From: an uncultured Tessaracoccus sp. | GTDB lineage: Bacteria > Actinomycetota > Actinomycetes > Propionibacteriales > Propionibacteriaceae | Length of the DNA: 26,299 nt | Direction: 5' to 3' | NCBI RefSeq assembly: GCF_947286155.1 | Contig: NZ_CAMYPD010000038.1 | Span: 1 to 26,299, forward strand | Part shown: positions 8,016 through 15,692 of the stretch, piece after piece | Position numbering within the stretch: the first letter of the stretch is position 1 | Layout: each line of letters begins with the position of its first letter | The notes under the pieces: model-generated | The model's database searches: none | What the model saw: only the letters and a program-made list of their open reading frames with translations | What the model was told of the DNA's origin: nothing | Made by a program: the position numbers and the translations under genes

Positions 8016-8882
8016 TCAGGCCGTCGACTTATGGTGTTCCTCTACGACGATGTTCCCGCTCGAATCACGATGGAGCACCGTGACCTCTCCGACCAACATG
8101 GGGCGATGCTTCAACCCCAACCCCTCCTGCATCGCCGGCAGCACCGGGCGGTGCCCGCACAACGCCGTCGGTTCCGTGGCTGCGGCGGCGACGTCGCGAA
8201 CGCGGGCGGCCACGCCGTCGGGATCATTCGTGCCCTCTTCCTCGGTGAGGAGCGCGATGGTCTCGGTGCTGAGGCCCTCGTAACGGCCGTACGGTGCGAG
8301 CGTCTCTGCACACCTGACTGCAGGCGAACTCACGAGGTGACGTACCCCGAATGCCTCGAACAACGGGATGAGCTCAGCAGCTTGACGGCGGCCGCGCCCG
8401 TCGAGGCGACGACTCTGGTCGTTGCCCGACCAATGCTTGCGCAGCATCGCCTTCGCATGGCGCACCAGCAGCAGGGGGGTGGTGGGTGGCAGTGAGAGCG
8501 CTTCGGCGAGCACCTTGATGTCGTTGGGGTAACTCAGCATGGCGGGGGCCTCGTCGACGGGTACCCAGCGCACCTCGTCGACCTCCCTGTCAGGCACGTG
8601 GAAGAACCGCGCCCGCGCCTCGGCGCGCCAGTAGTCGACCTTCTTCTTATGCTTCTTGACGGGGTACGTCACGCTGGACAGTCTGGTGCCGAGGGTGATG
8701 ATGAGGCCGGTTTCCTCTCGCACCTCGCGCACCGCAGTCACCGGGCGGAGCTCGTCGGGGTGCGCTTTTCCCTTCGGGAGCGTCCAGTCGTCGTAGGCCT
8801 GCCGGTGCACGATCGCGACGTGCTTGACGCCGTCGAAGTCATGAAATACGACGGCACCTGCCGCGCGGACGCGCCCACTCAC
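8016..8882 (-). CDS. mutT1: Nudix hydrolase fused to a histidine phosphatase domain (MutT1-type)
   Basis: A two-domain house-cleaning enzyme. Mycobacterial MutT1 of this architecture hydrolyses 8-oxo-GTP/8-oxo-dGTP and diadenosine polyphosphates (family knowledge). The 288-aa product has an N-terminal Nudix domain whose box runs from GKAHPDE to REVREETGL (about 38-60). The C-terminal phosphoglycerate-mutase-like/SixA domain has LLLVRHAKA (Arg141-His142) and a second histidine in ALCGHRP. The GTG start overlaps the ppk stop by 4 nt (GTGA), so translation is coupled. Being beside ppk suggests a link to nucleotide and polyphosphate turnover, which is inference. Confidence 0.9.
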   Translation of the reverse strand: MSGRVRAAGAVVFHDFDGVKHVAIVHRQAYDDWTLPKGKAHPDELRPVTAVREVREETGLIITLGTRLSSVTYPVKKHKKKVDYWRAEARARFFHVPDREVDEVRWVPVDEAPAMLSYPNDIKVLAEALSLPPTTPLLLVRHAKAMLRKHWSGNDQSRRLDGRGRRQAAELIPLFEAFGVRHLVSSPAVRCAETLAPYGRYEGLSTETIALLTEEEGTNDPDGVAARVRDVAAAATEPTALCGHRPVLPAMQEGLGLKHRPMLVGEVTVLHRDSSGNIVVEEHHKSTA

Positions 8883-10966
8883 CGCTCGCGCCTATGGGAG
8901 AACTGCTCGATGAGCGCGAACTGCAAGTCGCGTAGGGGTTTGCCATCGGCGTCGAGCAGGTGCGGTGTCCAGGTGTGGTCGTTGAGTGCCCAGTGCACGG
9001 TGTCGGGCGCGAAGGCCAGATCAAACAGGTTCGAGATTTGCTCGATGTGGCGACGGTGCGAGAGCCCGACAACGGCCTCCACCCGGCGGTCGAGGTTGCG
9101 GTGCATGAGGTCGGCCGAACCGATCCCCACCACGGGGGTACCCCCGCCTGCGAACCAATACACGCGAGAATGCTCCAGGAAGCGCCCCAAGATCGAGCGC
9201 ACGCGAATGTTCTCGCTCAACCCAGGCACGCCAGGGCGGATGGTGCAGATGCCACGCACCCACACGTCGACGGGAACCCCGGCCTGCGAGGCCCGGTAGA
9301 GCGCGTCGGTGACTTTCTCGTCGACGACGGAGTTCACCTTGATGCGGATACCCGCAGGCTTTCCCGCCTCGTGGTTAGCGATTTCGCGCTCGATCTGGGC
9401 GATCAGGCCCGAGCGGATGCCGTGCGGGGCAACGAGGAGGCGTCGGTAGTTGCGCTCCTGCGTGATGCCCGAGAGGTGGTTGAACAGGCGGGCCACGTCG
9501 TCGGTGATGATGGGGTTCGACGTGAGCAGGCCCATGTCTTCGTACTGGCGGGCGGTTTTGGGGTTGTAGTTGCCCGTGCCGATGTGGCAGTAGCGACGCA
9601 GGCCCTCGGGCTCGTCGCGCACCACGAGACACAGCTTGCAGTGGGTCTTCAGCCCGACCATGCCGTACACGACGTGCACGCCCGCGCGCTCGAGCTTGCG
9701 TGCCCAGTCGATGTTGTTTTGTTCGTCGAACCTGGCTTTGATCTCCACCACGGCCAGCACCTGCTTACCCGCTTGCGCGGCGTCGACGAGCGCGTCGACG
9801 ATGGGGGAGTTACCCGAGGTGCGGTACAGCGTCTGCTTGATGGCGAGCACCTGCGGATCGTGGGCAGCCTGCTCGATGAAGCGCTGGACGCTCGTCGCGA
9901 ACGAATCGTAGGGGTGCTGCAGCAGGACGTCGCGGCGCTTGAGGGCGCTGAACATGTCGACGGGGGCCGCGGTCTCGGCCTCGTTGAGCTCGGGGTGCGT
10001 CGTCGGTAGGAAGTTCGGGTATTTGAGGTCTTCGCGGTCGGAGCTGTCGAGCTGGAAGAGACCCTTGAGGTCGAGTGGTGCGGGGATGCGGAACACCTCG
10101 TCGTCGTGTACATCCACCTCGTGCTGCAGCATCGTGAGGAGGCTGTCGTCGATGTCGTCGGCCACCTCGAGGCGTACCGGCGGGCGGCCAACCTTCTGGC
10201 GTAGCAGCTCCTGCTCCAGCGCGGTGAGGAGGTTCTCGGCGTCGTCCTCCTCGACCTCGATGTCTTCGTTGCGGGTAACGCGGAACGACGTGTGCGACAT
10301 CACCTGCATGCCCGTGAACAGTTGACCCAGATGGCGTGCGATGACTTCTTCGAGTGGGAGGTATCTGCCAGGGCCCACCTCGACGAAGCGCGAAAGGTTG
10401 CTGGGCACCTTGATGCGGGCAAACTGTTTTGCTCCGGTGGCGGGGTTGCGCAGCATCACCGCGAGGTTCAGCGACAGCCCCGAGATGTAGGGGAACGGGT
10501 GCGACGAGTCGACCGCCAACGGGGTCAGGATGGGGTAGATGCGCTCGGAGAAGATCGTGCGCATGCGGTCTTTCTCGGCCGCAGTGAGTTCCTCCCAGCG
10601 GAGGAATTCGATGCCCTCCTTGGCCAATTCCGGACGCACCGTGTGCTGGAAGATGTTCGATTGCTCTTCGACGAGCTCATGGATGCGCGCGAGCACGCGT
10701 TCGTGGAGGTCTTGCGGGAGGATGCCACTGGCGCTCGCCTGTGCGACGCCGGCGTCAATGCGGCGCTTGAGCCCAGCGATACGCACCATGAAGAACTCGT
10801 CGAGGTTGCTGGAGAAGATGGCCAGGAACTTCGCGCGCTCGATGAGCGGAACCCGCACGACGTCGCTCGCCTGATCGAGCACCCGCTTGTTGAACTCCAG
10901 CCAGCTGAGTTCGCGATCCCAAAAGCGGTCGGCTGGAAGGTCAGTGTTGTCAACGTAGGTGGTCAT
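8879..10966 (-). CDS. ppk1: Polyphosphate kinase 1
   Basis: Reversibly transfers the gamma phosphate of ATP onto polyphosphate chains. The 695-aa length is normal for PPK1. Visible are the N-terminal DRELSWLEFNKRVL block, the head-domain FSSNLDEFFMVRIAG, AIKQTLYRTSGNSPIV near 376-390, and KTHCK with the phosphorylated histidine near residue 442. YCHIGTGNYNPKTARQYED follows, and FLEHSRVYWF carries the second conserved histidine. I chose ATG 10966 because GGGAG lies about 6 nt upstream and it forms a 4-nt ATGA overlap with the mshD stop; an upstream ATG at 10984 lies inside mshD and lacks a ribosome site. It is the middle gene of mshD-ppk1-mutT1. Confidence 0.96.
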   Translation of the reverse strand: MTTYVDNTDLPADRFWDRELSWLEFNKRVLDQASDVVRVPLIERAKFLAIFSSNLDEFFMVRIAGLKRRIDAGVAQASASGILPQDLHERVLARIHELVEEQSNIFQHTVRPELAKEGIEFLRWEELTAAEKDRMRTIFSERIYPILTPLAVDSSHPFPYISGLSLNLAVMLRNPATGAKQFARIKVPSNLSRFVEVGPGRYLPLEEVIARHLGQLFTGMQVMSHTSFRVTRNEDIEVEEDDAENLLTALEQELLRQKVGRPPVRLEVADDIDDSLLTMLQHEVDVHDDEVFRIPAPLDLKGLFQLDSSDREDLKYPNFLPTTHPELNEAETAAPVDMFSALKRRDVLLQHPYDSFATSVQRFIEQAAHDPQVLAIKQTLYRTSGNSPIVDALVDAAQAGKQVLAVVEIKARFDEQNNIDWARKLERAGVHVVYGMVGLKTHCKLCLVVRDEPEGLRRYCHIGTGNYNPKTARQYEDMGLLTSNPIITDDVARLFNHLSGITQERNYRRLLVAPHGIRSGLIAQIEREIANHEAGKPAGIRIKVNSVVDEKVTDALYRASQAGVPVDVWVRGICTIRPGVPGLSENIRVRSILGRFLEHSRVYWFAGGGTPVVGIGSADLMHRNLDRRVEAVVGLSHRRHIEQISNLFDLAFAPDTVHWALNDHTWTPHLLDADGKPLRDLQFALIEQFSHRRER

Positions 10967-11751
10967 GCAGTTCTCCCGAAGCATGTATCGCGTGCCGCAA
11001 TCGAAAAGCCTGCGGCTTCGTACATTCGAACGACGCGCTCTTCGGCTGCCTCGACGTACAACTCGGCAGTGTGGTCACCGACGTCGGCGAGATGCTGAAG
11101 GCCGGCGGCCAGGAGCGCCCGGCCGATGCCCTTCCCCTCGTGCCCGGGCGCGACAGCAATAACATACACTTCACCCAGCCCGTCCCCGTGCCGCTTCGTC
11201 CAGTGAAACCCGACGGGTGCGCCGTCGTCGCGGGCAACCAGGAGCCCCTCGGCGCTGAACCAGGGCTGGCTTCGCAAATCGTCGAACTCCGCGCGGGTGA
11301 GTTTTCCCTGTTCGGGGTGGTGGGCGAACGCCTGCGCGTTGATGGCGACGATGGCGTCGGCGTCGTCGGGCTGGAATGGGCTGATCTCGACGGGGGCGTC
11401 GTCGGGAGTGACGTTGCTGAGGGGGCGGGTCATCCGTAGCAGTACGCGGTGAGGTGTGAGGCCGACGGCTTGCGCGAGTGCTTCCGCGCCGGGCAGTGTG
11501 CCGAACGCCCACACGTCGAGGTTGGGATGCTCCTTGAGGAGGCGTTGCAGTAGCGCGCGGCCGTGCCCACGGCGTCGATGGTCGGGGTGGACGGCCAGCA
11601 TGAGGGTGCCGTCGCGGAGGTCGACGACGGCTTCCGCAACGTCGCTCGTGATGACGTGGCCCGGGCGTAACCCCTGCATGACGAGCTTGCCGGACTCATT
11701 GATGGGCGCGACGCCGTCGACAGCGGTTGCTGCATCAAATACCGAACCCAC
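10963..11751 (-). CDS. mshD: Mycothiol synthase (MshD), tandem GNAT acetyltransferase
   Basis: Acetylates Cys-GlcN-Ins with acetyl-CoA, the last step of mycothiol synthesis. The 262-aa product holds two GNAT domains. The N-terminal one has VHPDHRRRGHGRALL, and the C-terminal one has VIAVAPGHEGKGIGRALLAAGL and the ending ELYVEAAEERVVRMYEAAGF. It is somewhat shorter than the roughly 300-aa mycobacterial enzyme. GTG 11751 follows AAGGAG at 4 nt; an open frame continues upstream to 11934 but crosses the divergent promoter region and has no family similarity. A TAAGAT -10 box lies upstream. Mtr, the recycling enzyme of the same pathway, is elsewhere in this window. Confidence 0.9.
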   Translation of the reverse strand: MGSVFDAATAVDGVAPINESGKLVMQGLRPGHVITSDVAEAVVDLRDGTLMLAVHPDHRRRGHGRALLQRLLKEHPNLDVWAFGTLPGAEALAQAVGLTPHRVLLRMTRPLSNVTPDDAPVEISPFQPDDADAIVAINAQAFAHHPEQGKLTRAEFDDLRSQPWFSAEGLLVARDDGAPVGFHWTKRHGDGLGEVYVIAVAPGHEGKGIGRALLAAGLQHLADVGDHTAELYVEAAEERVVRMYEAAGFSIAARDTCFGRTA

Positions 11752-11780
11752 GACACTCCTTCGACTCCGGGTGAACCGAT

Positions 11781-11786
11781 ATCTTA
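11781..11786 (-). promoter_or_regulatory. -10 box of the mshD-ppk1-mutT1 operon
   Basis: The minus strand reads TAAGAT (11786 to 11781), a good TANNNT match about 30 nt before the mshD GTG. A single GTTCACC half-site (minus strand, 11775-11769) lies just downstream, but it is not repeated at 11 bp, so I do not call a PHO box. Confidence 0.45.
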
Positions 11787-11807
11787 GTCGGCCACGTGGG
11801 AACCCTC

Positions 11808-11813
11808 TACGAT
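11808..11813 (+). promoter_or_regulatory. -10 box of the divergent discoidin-like gene (leaderless)
   Basis: TACGAT is followed by 7 nt and then GTG GTG at 11821. No Shine-Dalgarno sequence precedes these codons, so a leaderless transcript starting at or beside the GTG is the simplest reading. Confidence 0.45.
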
Positions 11814-11820
11814 TGCTCTC

Positions 11821-12588
11821 GTGGTGTCGAGACTGCCCGACGAGTTTTTTCGACGGCGCCCCGAACCGGTTGAGGTCGACGAGGCGCCGTCGGAGCCTGC
11901 CCTCGACTCCGAGCATGATGGGGCGTCGCAGCACAGCGAACCCAGCGCCCCGACATCACAACCCATGCTTATTCCGGTGCGCATCGCCGCGGTGCTCATT
12001 CTGCTCGCGGGCCTGTTGGGTTTTGGTGTCAGCAAGGCATTGGTGTCGAACTCCTCGCGAGGCCCTGAAGCAAGTACGTCTCCGTCGGCCCCAGCGAGCT
12101 CAGTGTCAGCTACTCCGAGCCCCAGCGCCAGCAGTGAGGAGGGGCACGCCGTCTACGACGGGGCCACGGAGAGCCTCGTGCCCTCGGCGGTCACGACCAC
12201 ATGCGCAGACGTTGACCCGAGCGGGCTCGTGGACGCGAGCAAAGCCACCGGTTGGGAGTGCGAGGGCGATGGGGTCGGGGAACGCATCGAGTTTCAGTTC
12301 GCGAGCGTCGAGGACATCGTCGGGGTGAGCCTCACCAGCGGTAATTCGGTCGAGCCTGAGGAGACCGCCGGCCAGCGACAGGTGATGAGCGTGCGGTGGC
12401 GATTCTCGGATGGAACCTGGTTCGACCAGGGGCTCTCGGGCAGTAATGGGGCATCGCAGGCTGTGGGTTTTCCGCGGGTGCGTGCCGATGCGGTGACGCT
12501 CGAAGTGGTGGCGACGAGTGATTCCCCGAATGGTGACGAGGGAGACAAGATCACCATCGGCCATGTGGAGTTCCTGCGGGCCGGATAA
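11821..12588 (+). CDS. Membrane-anchored protein with a discoidin-like (NADase-type glycan-binding-like) domain
   Basis: The 255-aa product has a Pro/Glu/Ser-rich cytosolic N-terminus (1-50), one membrane helix (about 51-71) and a Ser/Pro-rich spacer (75-110). The extracytoplasmic beta-rich domain (about 112-255) has VDASKATGWECEGDGVGERI, VGVSLTSGN and RWRFSDGTW. This resembles the galactose-binding-like domain that actinobacteria often put after a zinc ribbon and membrane helix; here there is no zinc ribbon. Two cysteines (in TTTCADVD and GWECEGD) could form a disulfide. The role is unknown; binding of cell-envelope glycans is a guess. Start is GTG 11821 or 11824, with no ribosome site. It diverges from mshD. 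Confidence 0.72.
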   Translation: MVSRLPDEFFRRRPEPVEVDEAPSEPALDSEHDGASQHSEPSAPTSQPMLIPVRIAAVLILLAGLLGFGVSKALVSNSSRGPEASTSPSAPASSVSATPSPSASSEEGHAVYDGATESLVPSAVTTTCADVDPSGLVDASKATGWECEGDGVGERIEFQFASVEDIVGVSLTSGNSVEPEETAGQRQVMSVRWRFSDGTWFDQGLSGSNGASQAVGFPRVRADAVTLEVVATSDSPNGDEGDKITIGHVEFLRAG

Positions 12589-12615
12589 CGGCACACAGGG
12601 TTCTTTGAGCGCTTG

Positions 12616-12621
12616 TACACT
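12616..12621 (+). promoter_or_regulatory. -10 box for the 37-aa membrane peptide and nitrobindin genes (leaderless)
   Basis: TACACT fits TANNNT and is preceded by TTG (extended -10-like). Seven nucleotides lie between it and ATG 12629, again the leaderless arrangement. No clear -35. Confidence 0.45.
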
Positions 12622-12628
12622 GGCGCGC

Positions 12629-12742
12629 ATGGTCGCGATCTTGCCTTGGGTGCTGATTGTCGCAGCCGCGCTGTTGGCGCTGGCAGCGACGGTCACCCTC
12701 GTCCGAATGCTCATCGACCTCGCGACCAGACTGAGAGACTGA
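12629..12742 (+). CDS. Small hydrophobic membrane protein (37 aa)
   Basis: A 38-codon frame starts at ATG 12629, exactly where a leaderless transcript from TACACT would begin. It ends with TGA 2 nt before the nitrobindin ATG. The peptide is one membrane helix (LPWVLIVAAALLALAATVTL) with a short basic/acidic tail (RMLIDLATRLRD). I do not recognise a family. The tight junction suggests co-translation with the next gene, either as a true small protein or as a leader that couples ribosomes to it. Confidence 0.5.
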   Translation: MVAILPWVLIVAAALLALAATVTLVRMLIDLATRLRD

Positions 12743-12744
12743 CA

Positions 12745-13248
12745 ATGAACATTGACATCGAAGTACCTGAGGGTCTCGACCCCGCACTCACTGCGCTCGG
12801 GTGGCTCGTCGGGCAGTGGGAGGGCACCGGCAACGGCACCGACCACGAGGGCAACGATTTCGCCTTTGAGCAGCGCATCCAGTTCTGGCCGGGCGGCGGG
12901 CCGTACATGTATTACCTGGCGCAGGCCTATCTCCTGGACGGGGACGGCAAACCGGGGGAAATGATTGAGATGGAGACGGGATTCTGGCATCCGAAGCCCG
13001 ACGCGTCGCTGTCTGTCACCACCACGAACTCCAATGGGTGGACCGAGGTGTTGGTCGGGAAGATCCAGGTCACACGGATCGACCTACGCACGGATGCCGT
13101 GATGCGCACCGAATCCGCTGCGGTGGAGCACACGGCCGGACAGCGCCTATACGGCAAGGTGGAGGGCGATCTCATGTATGCGCTGGATCGCGCGACGACC
13201 AGCCACGAACTGCGTCCCCACATGTGGGCGAGGTTGAAGCGTGTCTGA
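12745..13248 (+). CDS. Nitrobindin-like heme-binding FABP-fold protein
   Basis: The 167-aa product is a ten-stranded beta-barrel of the DUF1794/THAP4-nitrobindin family, like mycobacterial Rv0813c. These barrels bind heme on an exposed histidine and handle nitric oxide or peroxynitrite (family knowledge). GQWEGTGNG (about 23-31) is the diagnostic GxWxGxG motif, and the C-terminal HELRPHMWARLKRV carries the expected histidine region. ATG 12745 begins MNIDIEVPEG; a longer upstream frame would overlap the small membrane-protein gene. It overlaps the next gene by 8 nt, so the two are coupled. Confidence 0.85.
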   Translation: MNIDIEVPEGLDPALTALGWLVGQWEGTGNGTDHEGNDFAFEQRIQFWPGGGPYMYYLAQAYLLDGDGKPGEMIEMETGFWHPKPDASLSVTTTNSNGWTEVLVGKIQVTRIDLRTDAVMRTESAAVEHTAGQRLYGKVEGDLMYALDRATTSHELRPHMWARLKRV

Positions 13249-14173
13249 GCAGGGTGTACTCGTCGAGAGTGGGCCCGACGAGGGGCTGGTGTGGCACTAC
13301 GGCAACCCCTTCGCTGAGACGCGGGCGCTTGAAGAGGGTGAGGGGGTCGTCGCACTCGGAAATCGCGATGTGGTCGAGATTTCCGGCGACGATCGCCTCG
13401 AGCTGCTGCACCTCATCTCCACCCAGCACATGCATAACGTGGGTGCCGGCGACTCTGGAGCGCTGCTGATCTTGGACGCCGCCGGGCACATCGAGCACGT
13501 GCTGCATTTCGTCGACGATGGCACCAGCCTGCTGGGCTGGACGGAGCCAGGGCGAGGGGCGGCGCTCGTCGAACATGTGCTGCGAATGCGGTTCGCGATG
13601 CGCGTCGAGGCGTGTGTCCGCGATGACCTCACGCTGTATTGGGTAGGTCATACGGTGCCTGTGCCCGACGGTGCGCGCGTGCGGCATTCCGACCTAGGCG
13701 GCACTGAGGTGTTCGCGGCGGAGCCGTTGCAGGGCACCGCCGGAACGTGGGCGTTCGAGGCGCTGCGCATTGCCGCCGGAGTGCCGCGCATCTTCGTCGA
13801 TACCGACGAGCGCACCATCCCCAACGAGATCGGGCTGTACGGAACGCACTTGGACAAGGGCTGTTATCCCGGCCAGGAGACGGTGGCGAAGGTGCACACG
13901 CTGGGGCGGCCCCCGAGGCGCTTGGTGCAGCTGCATCTCGACGGTTCACGCTCGACACTGCCCGCGTTGGGGTCGGAGCTGAAGCTGGGCGAGAAAGTGG
14001 TGGGGCGAGTGGGCTCGTCGGTACTCCACCGCGAGATCGGGCCGCTGGCGTTGGCACTGGTGAAGCGGAACGTGAGTCTCGACGCTCAGCTGGATGCCGA
14101 CGGGGTGGAGGCCGCGCAAGAAATGCTGGTCGACCCCGACGTCGGGTTGCACGTGCGGCCCAGGCTGCGGTGA
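13241..14173 (+). CDS. ygfZ: Folate-binding YgfZ-type protein
   Basis: A GcvT-like folate-binding protein; YgfZ/IBA57 homologues use tetrahydrofolate while supporting iron-sulfur cluster enzymes. The 310-aa product has the diagnostic KGCYPGQE at 206-213 (Cys208) followed by TVAKVHTLGRPPR, and an N-terminal DRLELLHLIST block. GTG 13241 lies inside the last codons of the nitrobindin gene. The same pair of families is, as I recall, neighbours in M. tuberculosis (Rv0813c and Rv0811c). A link between heme/NO handling and Fe-S repair is inferred. Confidence 0.88.
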   Translation: MSEQGVLVESGPDEGLVWHYGNPFAETRALEEGEGVVALGNRDVVEISGDDRLELLHLISTQHMHNVGAGDSGALLILDAAGHIEHVLHFVDDGTSLLGWTEPGRGAALVEHVLRMRFAMRVEACVRDDLTLYWVGHTVPVPDGARVRHSDLGGTEVFAAEPLQGTAGTWAFEALRIAAGVPRIFVDTDERTIPNEIGLYGTHLDKGCYPGQETVAKVHTLGRPPRRLVQLHLDGSRSTLPALGSELKLGEKVVGRVGSSVLHREIGPLALALVKRNVSLDAQLDADGVEAAQEMLVDPDVGLHVRPRLR

Positions 14174-14290
14174 GCCTCGCAGTAGCGCTGACAACGTCAC
14201 GCTGCTGTGCCGCGATGACCTCCTTGCATATGTACGCTACCGATGTTTGAGCTGCATCGCTGTGTCGTCGAATGAGGAAGAAGGTTGCGT

Positions 14291-15676
14291 GTGGGTAGTG
14301 AAGGCGTGCATACGGGAGTGCTTCGACGGGTAGGAGCGTCCGTCGTGCTGGGTGTGGCGTTAGCGGCGACGGGGCTGGCCGGAGGAACCGCGCACGCAGC
14401 GCCGACGGACACGCCCAACTGGCACATCAGCGCATTCGGCTACGACAAGCTGCACGCGCAGGGGTTCACCGGCAAGGGCGTAACGATTGCGATCGCGGAA
14501 GCGGGCATCGACCTGAGCGCGAGCGACCTCCAGGGCGCCGACATCGAATACGTTCCGCTGCCGGAACAATGCGTCGACCCACAGCTACCCAAGAAGTTCA
14601 TCAACCACGGGACCATGATGGCCGAGGTCATCGTCGGGCAAGGCGGCAGCGGGGGCGTGCAGGGGATCGCGCCCGACGCGAAGCTGATCGTGTACCAGGC
14701 CGCCACGGGCAACGGCCCGGGCAAGGACGATCCCGAGTGTTCCCCCACGAGCACCGACGTATCTGGCCGGGTGTTCCACGCCGCAGAGGCCGGTGCCGAC
14801 GTGATCAGCTTGTCGTTCAACTTCCTGAACGACACGTCGGTGGCGTACCTCACGATGCGCGATCTTCCCGTCTTCGAGTCCGGCGGTAACCAGGGCGAAG
14901 CGATGTCGTCGTATGCGCCGGGGTCGGTTGCGGTGGGCGCGCATGACGCGCAGCGCAAGGTGCCCGAGTGGAGCGCGGAGGGGCCCAACGTCTCGCTCAT
15001 CGCCCCCGGCGTCGGGCTGTACATGCGCCCAGAAGGCGCAAACGCGCCGCTGGAGAAAACCGACGGCACGAGCTTCGCGGCCCCCATTGCCGCCGCGACG
15101 TTGGCGCTGGGTAAACAGAAGTATCCCGACGCGACGGGCCATCAGCTGGTGCAGTCGCTGGCGCGCAACACAGCAGCGGGTAATGCCGACCTGAAGCGCA
15201 TCAGCGACCACGAAGGCTACGGGGCCATCGACCCCATCAAGTTCATGGACGCCGACCCGACGCAGTACCCCAACGAGCCACCCTTCGCGCACAAGGAAGA
15301 TTACGCAGGCGCCGACGACTGGCAAGGCGCGGAGGACGTCCTGATGGGCATGCACCCGAACCCGGGTGATGACTTGAAGGACTACAAGGAGCTCGCCGGG
15401 CCCAACCCCGCAGTGCTCAAGTGGGTTCCCGAATCGAAGAAGGAGTTCGTCGGCGCCGCGCCGGAAGCCAGCTACTGGGAGGAGCACGGTGCGTCGGCCA
15501 GCGAAACACCGAGCGCCGACAGTTCTCCGTCATCGAGCCCGTCGGTCAACGACCAGTCGGAAGCAGAGCCATCGTCCTTCTCTGGGTGGGTAGAGGACCA
15601 TCTCGTGCTCGTCTGCGTGATCTTGGGCGTGGTTGTCGTCTTGTTCCTAGGGGTCGTGTTCCTGATCAACAAGTGA
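14291..15676 (+). CDS. Membrane-anchored S8 (subtilisin-like) serine protease with Glu at the Asp position
   Basis: The 461-aa product has a signal peptide cleaved after AHA (about residue 36), an S8 domain (about 45-315), a long acidic region, a Ser/Pro linker (about 400-425) and a C-terminal membrane helix ending FLINK. This layout resembles mycosins. Catalytic His106 (INHGTMM), Asn200 (SGGNQG) and Ser261 (DGTSFAAP) are present. The usual DTG/DSG aspartate is replaced by Glu70 in IAIAEAGID. Cys94 and Cys150 may form a disulfide. GTG 14291 has AGGAAGAAGG 6 nt upstream; TTG 14285 has no spacing. No type VII secretion genes are adjacent. The 117-nt gap before it holds only a weak TGAC/GTCA stem. 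Confidence 0.85.
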   Translation: MGSEGVHTGVLRRVGASVVLGVALAATGLAGGTAHAAPTDTPNWHISAFGYDKLHAQGFTGKGVTIAIAEAGIDLSASDLQGADIEYVPLPEQCVDPQLPKKFINHGTMMAEVIVGQGGSGGVQGIAPDAKLIVYQAATGNGPGKDDPECSPTSTDVSGRVFHAAEAGADVISLSFNFLNDTSVAYLTMRDLPVFESGGNQGEAMSSYAPGSVAVGAHDAQRKVPEWSAEGPNVSLIAPGVGLYMRPEGANAPLEKTDGTSFAAPIAAATLALGKQKYPDATGHQLVQSLARNTAAGNADLKRISDHEGYGAIDPIKFMDADPTQYPNEPPFAHKEDYAGADDWQGAEDVLMGMHPNPGDDLKDYKELAGPNPAVLKWVPESKKEFVGAAPEASYWEEHGASASETPSADSSPSSSPSVNDQSEAEPSSFSGWVEDHLVLVCVILGVVVVLFLGVVFLINK

Positions 15677-15692
15677 GTGGTGCGGTGGTGGG

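Noticed and set aside
11769..11775. GTTCACC half-site before mshD, possible PHO box for the ppk operon
   Set aside because: Only one unit; no second GTTCACC at 11-bp spacing on either side.
11752..11934. Upstream extension of mshD
   Set aside because: Would run through the divergent promoter region and into the 11821 gene; Arg-rich and unlike MshD.
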